Shown here piece by piece: positions 16,627-25,154 of a stretch of 64,000 nucleotides of DNA. A model generated the notes under the pieces. It ran no database searches, was not told where the DNA came from, and was given only the letters and a program-made list of their open reading frames with translations. This stretch comes from Pseudonocardiaceae bacterium YIM PH 21723 (GTDB lineage: Bacteria > Actinomycetota > Actinomycetes > Mycobacteriales > Pseudonocardiaceae), in NCBI GenBank assembly GCA_003600225.1, contig QZFT01000024.1:62001-126000 (forward strand), given 5' to 3'. The translations under genes and the position numbers were made by a program. Positions within the stretch are counted from its first letter, which is position 1. Each line of letters opens with the position of its first letter.

Positions 16627-17538
16627 TCAGTAGTGCCAGGGGTACGGCGACCAGTCCGGGCTGCGCTTCTCCAGGAACGAGTCCCGGCCCTCGGCAGCCT
16701 CGTCGGTGCCATAGGCCAGCCGCGTCGCCTCGCCGGCGAACAGCTGCTGGCCGACCAGGCCGTCGTCGATCAGGTTGAACGAGTACTTGAGCATCCGCTG
16801 CGCGGTCGGGCTCTTACCGTTGATCTTCGCGGCCCATTCCAGGCCGACCTTCTCCAGGTCCTCGTGCGGCACGACGGCGTTGACCGCACCCATCCGGTGC
16901 ATGGTCTCGGCGTCGTAGGTGTCACCGAGGAAGAAGATCTCCCTGGCGAACTTCTGCCCGACCTGGCGAGCCAGGTACGCGGAGCCGAAACCACCGTCGA
17001 AGCTGGCCACGTCGGCGTCGGTCTGCTTGAACCGGGCGTGCTCCCGACTGGCGATCGTCAGGTCGGAGACCACATGCAGCGAGTGCCCGCCGCCGGCCGC
17101 CCAGCCGGGCACCAGGCAGATGACGATCTTCGGCATGAACCGGAGGACCCGCTGCACCTCCAGGATGTGCAGCCGTCCGGACCGCGCCGGGTTGATCGAC
17201 TCGGCGGTCTCCCCCTCGGCGTACTTGTACCCGTCCTTGCCGCGGATCCGCTGGTCACCGCCGGAACAGAAGGCCCAGCCACCATCGCGCGGCGAGGGCC
17301 CGTTGCCGGTCAGCAGCACGCAGCCGACATCCGGGGACATCCGGGCGTGCTCGACGGCCTGGAACAGCTCGTCGACGGTATGCGGCCGGAACGCGTTGCG
17401 GATCTCCGGCCGGTTGAAGGCGATCCGCACCGTTCCCTGGTCCACCGCGCGGTGGTAGGTGATGTCGGTGAAGTTGAAACCCTCAACCGGTTTCCACGCA
17501 CTGGGATCGAAGAGGTCCGAGACCGAATTGGAAGCCAC
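16627..17538 (-). CDS. menB: 1,4-dihydroxy-2-naphthoyl-CoA synthase
   Basis: A 303-residue crotonase-fold enzyme with MenB-specific signatures: FNRPEIRNAFRPHTVDELF, DGGWAFCSGGDQRIRG, VPGWAAGGGHSLHVVSDLT, ADVASFDGGFGSAYLARQVG and the C-terminal SPDWSPYPWHY. MenB closes the naphthoate ring in menaquinone biosynthesis using o-succinylbenzoyl-CoA. Length and motifs look intact, so it should be active. It is an unusual gene to find inside a prophage arm; it may be a captured host copy. The 265 bp upstream (17539-17803) holds no gene and probably its promoter. Confidence 0.93.
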   Translation of the reverse strand: MASNSVSDLFDPSAWKPVEGFNFTDITYHRAVDQGTVRIAFNRPEIRNAFRPHTVDELFQAVEHARMSPDVGCVLLTGNGPSPRDGGWAFCSGGDQRIRGKDGYKYAEGETAESINPARSGRLHILEVQRVLRFMPKIVICLVPGWAAGGGHSLHVVSDLTIASREHARFKQTDADVASFDGGFGSAYLARQVGQKFAREIFFLGDTYDAETMHRMGAVNAVVPHEDLEKVGLEWAAKINGKSPTAQRMLKYSFNLIDDGLVGQQLFAGEATRLAYGTDEAAEGRDSFLEKRSPDWSPYPWHY

Positions 17539-17803
17539 GACGGCAGGATAAAACAGCCACCCCTTGTCCGTGTATCCATGTGCGCGTCATCCCATATCTT
17601 TTTGCGCCGGTTTGGTCACTAAACCTGGCTACGCACTGCGGAAGCATCGTTCCAACTGAAGTCCGAATATATTTACACCGTTGAACGGAAGGCGACTTGT
17701 CGGGCTTCTCTGCTTTGGGTAGTGGCCGGTACGACTATGTTCGCACGGACGACTTCAAGCCTTTCATTCTGAGAATTCATCATCGTCGGCAGTTTGTTGA
17801 TGA

Positions 17804-18433
17804 TCAGTTTGCCTGGTCGGCGACCTTCCGGACGTATTCGATCAAGCTCAAACCTTTCTCTTCGGTCAGCCGCAGGGTGACCTCGATGCTGTAGTCCCGG
17901 CGGGCGGTGACGGTGCCGAACATGCTGTCGTCGTTGGCTTCGACACGGACCTGATCAGTGCGGACGGTGCGTCCTCCGCGGTAAGGCTCGGCGTGGGGGC
18001 CGAGCAGCTGCAGGATGTGGCCGGCGAGTTCTTCGGCGTGCTCGATGTCCTGCTGGGCGCGGTTCTGGTCTGCGCGCGCCTGGCGCAGGGTGTTTCGGTA
18101 CTCGGGTAGGACGTGGCGCTGGAGGTGGCGGGCGGTGCGTGCCGGCACGGCGATGATGTCGATGTCGATCTGCGCGGGATGCTCGGAGCCGTTGACCATG
18201 AGCAGCAGGTCCCGGGGCAGCTGTCCGGCGATGGTGACGATCTGGTGCTCCCGGCCTGGCCGGTTCGTGATCTGGAGCCGGAGGACATCTCCGGCGGCGC
18301 TGGCCAGGAAGCAGTAGTTGTCCCGGTGCCCGGGTTCAGGTGGGAACACTGTCCACGGTTGTTCGTCGGTGACGGACAGCTCGGGGGCGAGCTGGCGGGC
18401 GAAGGTGAGCACGTGGGTCTCGGTGGTGAGCAT
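17804..18433 (-). CDS. Unknown phage/mobile-element protein
   Basis: A 209-residue protein with an N-terminal beta-rich part (about 30-75: QPWTVFPPEPGHRDNYCF, AGDVLRLQITN), a long charged helix (about 100-145) and a beta C-terminal part (SIEVTLRLTEEKGLSLIEYV). It begins a run of small leftward genes of the accessory early region. No family recognised; ATG 18433. Confidence 0.6.
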   Translation of the reverse strand: MLTTETHVLTFARQLAPELSVTDEQPWTVFPPEPGHRDNYCFLASAAGDVLRLQITNRPGREHQIVTIAGQLPRDLLLMVNGSEHPAQIDIDIIAVPARTARHLQRHVLPEYRNTLRQARADQNRAQQDIEHAEELAGHILQLLGPHAEPYRGGRTVRTDQVRVEANDDSMFGTVTARRDYSIEVTLRLTEEKGLSLIEYVRKVADQAN

Positions 18434-18465
18434 GGCGCGGTGGTCCTTTCCAGGGATAAGGGGCG

Positions 18466-18495
18466 GCCCGGAAACCTCTCCACACGGTTTCCGGG
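18466..18495 (-). terminator. Intergenic hairpin
   Basis: CCCGGAAACC and GGTTTCCGGG pair across a short loop between the 18541-19182 gene and the 17804-18433 gene on the leftward transcript. Confidence 0.5.
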
Positions 18496-18540
18496 ACGCC
18501 AGGAAGCAAGCCGGTGTCCGGCTCGGCAGGGCAGGCTTGG

Positions 18541-19182
18541 TCAGGCTGCGTCGTGAAATTGGCGCAGCAGCGGGGCCAGCGCGACCGCGAGGGCCGCGGG
18601 ACGCAGTCGCAGGGCGATCTCGGCGACGTCGTCCCAGCCGGGCAGGGTGATCTCCGCCTGGACGGGCTTGTTGTGGGCGCCGAAGATCACGGTGGTCTCC
18701 GGGCGGTACGCGGTGGCGTCCTGGGCCTGCTCGCCGAGCTGCTGGAGGAGTTGGCCGACCAGCTCGCGGCGGTGCTGGTGCTGCTGGTCGTGCAGGGCTT
18801 TGGCCGCGCGGGCTGTGGCCAGGTCACGCAGGTGCCAGGTCAGCAGGCGGAGTTCGATCTCCCCCGCGGCCTGGCTGGCGGACTTGGTGATCGCCAAGCT
18901 GATCCGGGCTCGTAGGAGATCGCCGTCCTCGTCGCGTGGCCAGTGATCCAGCCAGCCTGAGGGAATGGTGCCGGTGAGGTAGATCCGGTCCTGGAGGTGG
19001 AGTGCCGGGGCTCGGCGGACACGGATACGGGCGTCATCGGGGCCGACGAGGTAGGCGTCCTGGCCGGCCGGATCGTTGCCCTGCTCGGGCTGCCAGGCCT
19101 GGCCGGTGCTGTGGCTCAGTTCCATGGCGACGTCGTGGGCGAACCCGAAGGCGTCCCACAGGTCGAAGTACTGCTTGGTCAA
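18541..19182 (-). CDS. Unknown protein
   Basis: A 213-residue protein beginning MTKQYFDLWDAFGFAHDVAM, with a beta-strand core (VRRAPALHLQDRIYLTGT), a long helix (LLTWHLRDLATARAAKALHD) and an Ala/Leu-rich end. It shares its general plan of beta core plus long helix with the 17804-18433 product, so the two may be distant relatives. The start is uncertain: TTG 19182 is the first plausible one. Confidence 0.5.
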   Translation of the reverse strand: MTKQYFDLWDAFGFAHDVAMELSHSTGQAWQPEQGNDPAGQDAYLVGPDDARIRVRRAPALHLQDRIYLTGTIPSGWLDHWPRDEDGDLLRARISLAITKSASQAAGEIELRLLTWHLRDLATARAAKALHDQQHQHRRELVGQLLQQLGEQAQDATAYRPETTVIFGAHNKPVQAEITLPGWDDVAEIALRLRPAALAVALAPLLRQFHDAA

Positions 19183-19262
19183 GGCTTTCTCTTTTCCGGT
19201 GGCTGTTCTGGGTGGCCACCGGGACACCCACCCCCTCATGCGGGGTGTGGGTGCCGGGGAAG

Positions 19263-19643
19263 TCAACCAGAGTGGATCTCGTCGTCTTCGACGTTGATGT
19301 CGAGGTCTTGCAGGCGCTGGACCTCTTCGTCGAAGGCGTTGATGAGTTCGGCGACGGTCCTGCTGTGGTCGTGCATCGGGCTGAGCCGGGTGTGCAGGTT
19401 GAACAGGTAGCGGGAGGTGAAAGGCCAGTCGTCGGCCAGCTCGCCGAGGGTGATGTGTTTGCTGTGCTCCCGGATGTGGGCGACCAGGCGCACCACACCC
19501 ATGTGCAGCTGGGTTGCCGAGGTGGACAGGCATCTGGCCTCGCGCATGTTCAGCGGCGCGGGCTGCTGCTCCAGTTCCTGGAGCGCGGACCGCAGGTAAC
19601 CGATGGCGCTGGTCAGGTCGTCGAGGTATTTAGGCATCGGCAC
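19263..19643 (-). CDS. Unknown helical protein
   Basis: A 126-residue, mostly helical acidic protein (YLDDLTSAIGYLRSALQELE; FDEEVQRLQDLDINVEDDE). GGAGG lies 6 nt before GTG 19643, which is preferred to ATG 19637. It overlaps the upstream gene by 14 nt. A hairpin with imperfect CACCCACCCC/GGGGTGTGGGTG arms follows at 19225-19253. Confidence 0.55.
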   Translation of the reverse strand: MPMPKYLDDLTSAIGYLRSALQELEQQPAPLNMREARCLSTSATQLHMGVVRLVAHIREHSKHITLGELADDWPFTSRYLFNLHTRLSPMHDHSRTVAELINAFDEEVQRLQDLDINVEDDEIHSG

Positions 19644-20007
19644 GGCCGTCCTCCTTGCTGGTGGGGTGGATGACTTCGACGCTGCGGATGGTGAGCGCCT
19701 CGCCGGGCTTCAGGCGCCCGCCGACGTAGGCCAGCGGCCACCCCTGCTTGTCCAGGACGTAGCGGGTGAGCGCGTCATGGGCTTTCTGAATCCGGTCCCA
19801 GAGCTTGTCGGGGATCTCTCCGAGGTGGGTTGCCTCTTTGGAGAGGGTCACCTGCGTGCCGTTGGTGTGGTCGACGTGGAAGGTCACCGTGATGGGGCGC
19901 ATCGCGGGGTCATCTCCTGGGCGGTGTTCGGTGCGGATCTTCTCCGGCGGGTTCTTCTCGGGTGTGGCAGGAAAGTGCCGGGCCAGACCGGCGGCGTCTA
20001 TCCACAT
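19630..20007 (-). CDS. Unknown protein
   Basis: A 125-residue protein whose folded part begins around MRPITVTFHVDHTNGTQVTL and continues DKLWDRIQKAHDALTRYVLD. ATG 20007 (GGAG upstream) overlaps the preceding stop, while ATG 19902 with AGGAGAT upstream is an equally good start that would give a 90-residue protein. No family recognised. Confidence 0.5.
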   Translation of the reverse strand: MWIDAAGLARHFPATPEKNPPEKIRTEHRPGDDPAMRPITVTFHVDHTNGTQVTLSKEATHLGEIPDKLWDRIQKAHDALTRYVLDKQGWPLAYVGGRLKPGEALTIRSVEVIHPTSKEDGRADA

Positions 20008-20273
20008 AGGGAGTGCTCCTCGTCGTGGTCGGTGACATCCAGAAAGCTCTTTTCCGCTCGGATCACTTCGGCGATCTGATCCGGGCTGACCGGTTCGGGG
20101 ACCTGGGTGACGGTGGTGCTGCCGTCGCCGTAGTCGGCGAAGTACAGCGAGGGATGTTCCGCGACGGCGCTGCCCGCGACCTCGATGGCGTGGTCCTGGT
20201 GATCGGCCTCGACGGTGACCCGGAAGATCTCTTCCTGCACGATGCGGACTTCGTAGAACGGCATCGTGATCAC
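19998..20273 (-). CDS. Unknown small protein
   Basis: A 91-residue protein of ferredoxin-like alternation (MPFYEVRIVQEEIFRVTVEA then DHAIEVAG helix), ending in an acidic helix. GTG 20273 overlaps the upstream TGA (GTGA), so it is coupled to that gene; ATG 20264 is the alternative. Confidence 0.55.
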   Translation of the reverse strand: MITMPFYEVRIVQEEIFRVTVEADHQDHAIEVAGSAVAEHPSLYFADYGDGSTTVTQVPEPVSPDQIAEVIRAEKSFLDVTDHDEEHSLCG

Positions 20274-20611
20274 GCCGCCGCGTCGAGCGAATCGTCTGCG
20301 GTGGGAGGGAAGTCGCCCCAGTCAAGGACGACGGCTTCGGGCAGATGTGAGCCGTCGGTGCCCGTATCGGAGAACCGCGCGAGATCGACGATCGCGCCGG
20401 ACTTGGTGATCCGCCATTCCGCATCGGTCTGATTGCTCTCGTGCTGCGCGGGATCATCTGAGCGCGGGGTGAACACCAGGTAGAAGATCGTGCCGTCCTC
20501 CGGCGATCGAACGACCTCCAGAATGTCCTGCCCGTCGTCGGTGCTCATGCCGTCTTCCAGCAGATCAGCGGGCAGCCGGTAGAAGATCGGCTTCATCGCT
20601 TCGGTGGACAT
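20270..20611 (-). CDS. Unknown protein
   Basis: A 113-residue acidic protein (MKPIFYRLPADLLEDGM; GTIFYLVFTPRSDDP; VVLDWGDFPPTADD). Seven nt separate it from the upstream gene. No family recognised. Confidence 0.55.
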   Translation of the reverse strand: MSTEAMKPIFYRLPADLLEDGMSTDDGQDILEVVRSPEDGTIFYLVFTPRSDDPAQHESNQTDAEWRITKSGAIVDLARFSDTGTDGSHLPEAVVLDWGDFPPTADDSLDAAA

Positions 20612-20617
20612 GACGGA

Positions 20618-21490
20618 TCAAGCCTCTCTTTCTGGGGCGGGAATCGGTGAGCGCAGCAGGGGGTACATGTTGATGTTCGTCAGGTAGCGGGAGGTGGTCT
20701 TACCGCAGCAGGTGCGTTCCCAGCTGTAGGCGCCGACGATGTCCGTCACCGCTTCGAGCAGCGCGATGGATTCGGGGGTATAGCGGGGAATTCCGAGGTG
20801 GTCGACGGTGTATCCCCATCCCTCGGGGATGTTGCTGATGTCGGTCGTGATGACGGTGCCGTTGTCGGTGAGCCGCACCCTGATGATGATCTGGTCGGGG
20901 ATGTCGGCGATCGGGTCGGCGATCCTGATCTCGGCCAGCTGCTCCGCGGGGAGCTTCCCAGCCTCACGGGTGACCGCCAGGTCGGCACGGATCCGGTCGG
21001 CGATCTGTCGCACGGTCAGCTCGTCGTTGTCCAGGTAGCTGGTGTCGGTCCAGATCTGCGGGTTGGTCAGGCGCCCGTAGCGGGTCAGCTCGTCGGTGTC
21101 CGGGTCACGACCGAGGTCGGAGTAGATCGTGTCCAAGGCTCTCTTGGCCGCGTTCCGGAGAGCAGGACGCCGAGCCTTCTGGTTGATGATCTGGTGCAGG
21201 CGCAGGATCTTGTGCTCGATGCGGGGATCGCTCGGGCGCAGGGCGCGGTTCGGGTTGTCGAACACCGCGCGGGCGGTTTTGCGGTGGTGGGCGCAGTGCT
21301 TGCAGAAGTAGTAGCCGTCCTCCTGCGGGTCTTCGTCCTGTTGCCGGGTGTGGATGACCGGCTGGTCACGGTCGAAGAAGCCTTCGCAGTCGAAGCACTG
21401 CGGGTCCAGGCCGGCGAGCCCGGCCCGGGTGATCTCCACGATCACGAATCCGCCACCGAGGCGGTCATCGACCGTCAACGGGTAGTCCAT
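20618..21490 (-). CDS. Zinc-ribbon-containing protein, unknown
   Basis: A 290-residue protein. Residues about 30-70 hold CFDCEGFF and YYFCKHCAHH, a CxxC...CxxC metal-binding pair. A helical middle and a beta-rich region (IIIRVRLTDNGTVITTDISN) follow, with a further Cys pair ERTCCGK near the C-terminus. The Cys/His layout suggests nucleic-acid or protein binding. No family recognised. Confidence 0.6.
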   Translation of the reverse strand: MDYPLTVDDRLGGGFVIVEITRAGLAGLDPQCFDCEGFFDRDQPVIHTRQQDEDPQEDGYYFCKHCAHHRKTARAVFDNPNRALRPSDPRIEHKILRLHQIINQKARRPALRNAAKRALDTIYSDLGRDPDTDELTRYGRLTNPQIWTDTSYLDNDELTVRQIADRIRADLAVTREAGKLPAEQLAEIRIADPIADIPDQIIIRVRLTDNGTVITTDISNIPEGWGYTVDHLGIPRYTPESIALLEAVTDIVGAYSWERTCCGKTTSRYLTNINMYPLLRSPIPAPEREA

Positions 21491-21519
21491 TGGTTCATGC
21501 CTTTCTCGGTGTAGAGGGT

Positions 21520-21557
21520 GTGGTGGTCCCCGCCCTGGGGTTAGTGGGGACCACCAC
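21520..21557 (-). terminator. Intergenic hairpin terminator
   Basis: A perfect 12-bp stem GTGGTGGTCCCC (21520-21531) with 21546-21557 lies between the DUF2786 gene and the zinc-ribbon gene on the leftward transcript. Confidence 0.6.
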
Positions 21558-21570
21558 GGGTGGGAGTGGT

Positions 21571-22287
21571 CTAGGAGCTGCGGGTGATGGCGGCGCGACC
21601 CAGGTCGGCGCGTGTTCCGGCGTCGCGGCCATCGAAGTAGCCCGAGCCGGAGACCGTGCGGGCCTTGGCGACGCGGACCTTCGGGTTGCGGCGGGTGAAC
21701 TCGGCCTCGACGCGTTCGCTGCGGGTGCTCAGCACCAGCTCGACGGAGGTGCTGGGGCTGCCGGGTGGGACCGCTGCGGCGATGGCCTGCTGTTCGGCGC
21801 CGGTCAGCCGTTCATGGATCTCAGCCTTGTAGCCAGTCAGCCAGCCTTTGCGGTAGGCGGTGACCGATTCGCCGTGATACTTCGGCTTCGTCCGGGCCAG
21901 CTCGGTGACCAGCTGGAGCAGCAGTGAGGTGAACAGCAGCTCGACCCGTTCGCGGTCCGAGCGGTGCCCGAGCACCGTGACCAGGTGGCCGCTCTGGCCA
22001 TCCTGGTAGTGCCGCTGATACTTGGAGCGGCATCGGTAGGCGCGGCCAACGGCGCACAGCAGGTTGACCTTCTCCACGCTGTAGGGCGGGGGCACGAAGA
22101 TCTGGGTTTCGGCGATGTGGTCTTCGACCTGGCCGGTTTCGGCGAGCATCGCTTCGTCGATGCCGTACTCGGCCATCAAGGCCTGGGCCCGCTCGTTGAA
22201 GGCCTCTGCTTCGGATTCGGTGGAGGCGGGGTTCTCGGCCTGCGCGAGCAGATTCCGCACGCGTTGGAGTTTCGGGTGTTCGGTCAT
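21571..22287 (-). CDS. DUF2786-domain protein
   Basis: A 238-residue protein. The N-terminal 45 residues (LQRVRNLLAQAENPAST, EAEAFNERAQALMAEYGID) are the characteristic DUF2786 helix pair found in phage and mobile-element proteins. The middle is a conserved helical domain (LLCAVGRAYRCR; LFTSLLLQLVTELAR; AYRKGWLTGY) and the C-terminus is basic. The molecular role is unknown for the family. ATG 22287. Confidence 0.75.
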   Translation of the reverse strand: MTEHPKLQRVRNLLAQAENPASTESEAEAFNERAQALMAEYGIDEAMLAETGQVEDHIAETQIFVPPPYSVEKVNLLCAVGRAYRCRSKYQRHYQDGQSGHLVTVLGHRSDRERVELLFTSLLLQLVTELARTKPKYHGESVTAYRKGWLTGYKAEIHERLTGAEQQAIAAAVPPGSPSTSVELVLSTRSERVEAEFTRRNPKVRVAKARTVSGSGYFDGRDAGTRADLGRAAITRSS

Positions 22288-22362
22288 GGGTCATGCCTTT
22301 CTGGGGACAAGCGGGAACCGAGCGACCCACCAGCGCGGGGTGGGTGGGTCGCAGGGAGACCG

Positions 22363-22794
22363 CTAGTCGCGCAGAGACGCGGTCAAGATCCGCAAGGTGA
22401 CCGGCTCGAAATCCGCGGAGACACACCACGCGTCGAGCGTCGAGCCGGGGTCGAAGAAGTGCGCGAGGGTTCCGGCCTGGTCGCAGCGGGCGACGAGGCG
22501 CAGCCTCAAGGCTTTCGCTTGGGTGTCGTCGCGCTCGATGACCTTGTAGACGTAGCGCGTGTCGTCATCAGCCCGGACACCGATCGGTGCCACATACCAG
22601 CCGTGCTCCAGGCGATACCAGTTCCAGGCGATGATGCGGGCGTCGCCGTGCTGGTAGCGCTGTTCGTGCGCCCGCAGGACGCGGGCGCTCAGTTGCGCTT
22701 CGTTGCAGTGGACCCGATCGGCGGTGATGCACCACGCGGAGCGGTGCCCACCGCCGAGATCTGCCGTGATGGCCCGGATGTACTCAGTGGCCAC
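22363..22794 (-). CDS. Unknown protein
   Basis: A 143-residue protein from GTG 22794 (ATEYIRAITADLGGGHRSAW). It has three Cys, a Tyr/Trp-rich middle (IIAWNWYRLEHGWYVAP) and a beta-rich end. It overlaps the upstream gene's stop by 11 nt. Start uncertain: ATG 22824 would add ten residues. No family recognised. Confidence 0.5.
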   Translation of the reverse strand: MATEYIRAITADLGGGHRSAWCITADRVHCNEAQLSARVLRAHEQRYQHGDARIIAWNWYRLEHGWYVAPIGVRADDDTRYVYKVIERDDTQAKALRLRLVARCDQAGTLAHFFDPGSTLDAWCVSADFEPVTLRILTASLRD

Positions 22795-23269
22795 GACGCC
22801 ACATTCGGCGCCACCTGCTGCCAAGCCTTTCCCACGCGCTGCGGGGACCGCCGAGGACCTGCTGCTCGATCACCTCGGCCAGCTCGGTGAACGTGTGGGA
22901 CTGGAAGCAGGCGCAGTATCCGTCATTGAGGGTCGAGAGTGCCCCAACGCAGTCTCCGAGGCGCCACATGCTGTCCGGGTGGAACCCGAACGTCGCCGCG
23001 AACCACAGATGCGGGCTGCTCCCGATCGCGCATTCGTCGTCGGGGAACAGGAAACCGTCCCCGTCACCGAGTAGCCCAAAGCTCAGGGCGCCGACACCTT
23101 CGACGCAGTAGGCGACCTGGCCGGGTGCGGGACCGCTCCGGCGAAGCTGTCCTTCGGATTGTTCGTGTCCGCCGTAGCGCAAGGCCTGGACCCAACGCTC
23201 GACGTTGTCCCGCTGCGCTGCGGACAGGGCCGGTCGGGTCGCGGACACCAAGTCCAGGGTGGTGGTCAT
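22784..23269 (-). CDS. Unknown protein
   Basis: A 161-residue protein with an N-terminal helix (AAQRDNVERWVQALRYG), a glycine-rich middle (GVGALSFGLLGDGDGFLFP) and Cys residues in GDCVGAL and CACFQ. ATG 23269 overlaps the upstream stop by 4 nt (ATGCCG...TGA arrangement), so translation is coupled. No family recognised. Confidence 0.55.
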   Translation of the reverse strand: MTTTLDLVSATRPALSAAQRDNVERWVQALRYGGHEQSEGQLRRSGPAPGQVAYCVEGVGALSFGLLGDGDGFLFPDDECAIGSSPHLWFAATFGFHPDSMWRLGDCVGALSTLNDGYCACFQSHTFTELAEVIEQQVLGGPRSAWERLGSRWRRMWRRGH

Positions 23270-23634
23270 GCCGCCACCTCGTACTCGTTCTCGATGCCCA
23301 GCTCGCGGCACCACGCCGCTTGCAGGACCGCATGGGTCACGCCGTCACCTGTACCGCCGAAATGCGTGTCGAAGCCGTGCTGAGCACTCCAGGACATCGA
23401 ACGGTCTTCCTCGTCGAAGCCTGCGGCGGGCAGAAGCTCGTTGAGCACGTAATCGAAGCCGCTGTAGCAGTCGCTCTCCTCGGCGTCGTCGGTGAACACG
23501 ATGCCCAGGACGCACCCCTGGACATTGGCGATGTCGAAGCCGGTCCAGTCCCGGTTCCGCCAGCCGGGCCGGATGGTGTCCAGCCACGTGCAGCCCCGCG
23601 CGATGCGGGTATCGATGTCGGTTACCTCGGTCAT
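23266..23634 (-). CDS. Mobile-element protein of the 'WLD..PGW..IDI' type (paralogue 1)
   Basis: A 122-residue protein sharing an aligned core with the product of 23746-24084: ARGCTWLDTIRPGWR, DIANVQGCVLGIVF, CYSGFDYVLNELL and SAQHGF. This small family is common in actinomycete plasmids and phages and has no known function. The pair looks like an ancient tandem duplication inside the early operon. Confidence 0.65.
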   Translation of the reverse strand: MTEVTDIDTRIARGCTWLDTIRPGWRNRDWTGFDIANVQGCVLGIVFTDDAEESDCYSGFDYVLNELLPAAGFDEEDRSMSWSAQHGFDTHFGGTGDGVTHAVLQAAWCRELGIENEYEVAA

Positions 23635-23670
23635 ACCTTTCTCCTTGCTGAGTGAATGGACAGGTACAGC

Positions 23671-23700
23671 AAGGCACGGACGACAAAGGGGCCGTGCCTT
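23671..23700 (-). terminator. Intergenic hairpin
   Basis: AAGGCACGG (23671-23679) pairs with CCGTGCCTT (23692-23700) between the two paralogous small genes. Confidence 0.5.
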
Positions 23701-23745
23701 ACTGAACCCGCACACAGCGGCGCGTATCCCCGGATGGGTCAGTGG

Positions 23746-24084
23746 TTATGCGGCTTCCAATTTCTTCAGCCCCAGAACCTGGGACCATTCCTCTTCTAGT
23801 TCGTCCTCGGCCTCTTCCTCCGGGGGATACCAGAGGAACCCATGCCGCATGGCCCACCGATTCGGATACCGGGCGTCGTCCTCGGTCAACAGGTGTTCAA
23901 GCACATAGAAGTAGCCCTTTTTATGATGCTTGTGACCCTCCGTCTCGAATACGCGGCCGAGAATGCAGTGGGCGGCACTGGATATGTCGAGGTATTCGAA
24001 GTCGGCTGCTCGCCATCCGGGCTTGTTCTCGTTCAGCCATGCCACCCCGAGTGCGACCCGCGATGCGGCAGGTTCAGTGTCCAT
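23746..24084 (-). CDS. Mobile-element protein of the 'WLN..PGW..LDI' type (paralogue 2)
   Basis: A 112-residue protein aligned to the 23266-23634 product through ALGVAWLNENKPGWR, LDISSAAHCILGRVF, YFYVLEHLL and AMRHGF. Its C-terminus is strongly acidic (PPEEEAEDELEEEW), unlike the other copy. Function unknown. Confidence 0.65.
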   Translation of the reverse strand: MDTEPAASRVALGVAWLNENKPGWRAADFEYLDISSAAHCILGRVFETEGHKHHKKGYFYVLEHLLTEDDARYPNRWAMRHGFLWYPPEEEAEDELEEEWSQVLGLKKLEAA

Positions 24085-24146
24085 GCCATTTCCTTTCCTG
24101 CTGATTTTGGGCAGAGTTATCCCGTGGATCGAATTCGTGAATGCTT

Positions 24147-24365
24147 TTAGCGCTGCGCGTTGGCCCAGTAGGCCAGGACGGCCGTGTATTCTAATTCGGC
24201 CTCTGCGAGGCTCCCGTATTCGTACAGGTCTGGGGATACCTGATCCGGGTAGGTCAGAACAATCCAGTAATCCGGGGATGACATCGACTCAAAGAGGGCA
24301 ACACCCTCTCCGGTTTTAGGGTCGAAGCCGTACTTAACCAGCGGGCGATCTTGTCTGTCGCTCAT
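24147..24365 (-). CDS. Unknown small protein
   Basis: A 72-residue protein (VKYGFDPKTGEGVALFES; YWIVLTYPDQVSPD; LEYTAVLAYWANAQR). It is a compact alpha/beta arrangement in the accessory early operon. ATG 24365. No family recognised. Confidence 0.5.
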   Translation of the reverse strand: MSDRQDRPLVKYGFDPKTGEGVALFESMSSPDYWIVLTYPDQVSPDLYEYGSLAEAELEYTAVLAYWANAQR

Positions 24366-24450
24366 GGTGTTCTCGTTCCTGTCAGGTCGGTCTGTGCCGA
24401 CACGGCAGGGACGCGAGCAGGGCACGCGTCGCTACCGTGCGGGTACAGGC

Positions 24451-25122
24451 TCAGAACAGGACAAGCTGGTCAGCGTAGGTCGCGTGATAGTCGGCCCAGG
24501 CAAAGTCCCAGGTCCAGGCGAGCACCGCTTCGGCAATCTCCTCATCGGAGAAGCCCTCCGGATATGCGCATTCGGTGAGTTTCCGCCACACGTCGTATTT
24601 CATGTTCTCATCGGCATGATTGGGTGATACCTCTTCCCAAAACATGCCTGACCACGTCGACTCGAAAGCTTCCATGCACTCGGTGTATTCGAGTTCCGAC
24701 CAATCGGATTCGTCGAAGATCGGATAATCGGCCAATGCGTGCTGTATCTCCACTGAGCGGCAGAACGTCCGGGTCAGATTATCGATCTCGATCAGCCCAT
24801 TGGGGTCGATCAGGACGCGGCACATGATCTGTTCAGACCAGCCCACCAACCAGTGCGAGGAACGGAAGTCGTCGACGAACTCTGTCGAATTCTCGGCGCC
24901 GTCGCCGTCCGGGTCATCATGGACAGCAGTACCCTGCAAGTCAGCGAGGATGGTCCGATAGTTCGACCGATCCAGGGAGCCGGAATCTCGATGCTGCCCG
25001 AACGGCAGCAGACCCCAGGAACCGAAGAGATCGGTGTCTCCGTAGTACAGGAAGCAATCCGGCCGCTTCAGGGCCTCATGTGCGGCCTCTACATATTTTT
25101 CGTCGTAAAGCCATCTGACCAC
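24451..25122 (-). CDS. Unknown acidic protein
   Basis: A 223-residue protein, very acidic and rich in Trp/Tyr (YPIFDESDWSELEYTECME; WTWDFAWADYHATYADQ). Lower GC than the replication genes. Strong negative charge is also a trait of DNA-mimic antirestriction proteins such as the neighbouring ArdA, but no such similarity is established. ATG 25122. Confidence 0.55.
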   Translation of the reverse strand: MVRWLYDEKYVEAAHEALKRPDCFLYYGDTDLFGSWGLLPFGQHRDSGSLDRSNYRTILADLQGTAVHDDPDGDGAENSTEFVDDFRSSHWLVGWSEQIMCRVLIDPNGLIEIDNLTRTFCRSVEIQHALADYPIFDESDWSELEYTECMEAFESTWSGMFWEEVSPNHADENMKYDVWRKLTECAYPEGFSDEEIAEAVLAWTWDFAWADYHATYADQLVLF

Positions 25123-25154
25123 AACGGGCCCCCTCTCGGAAAATTGGTGATGCC

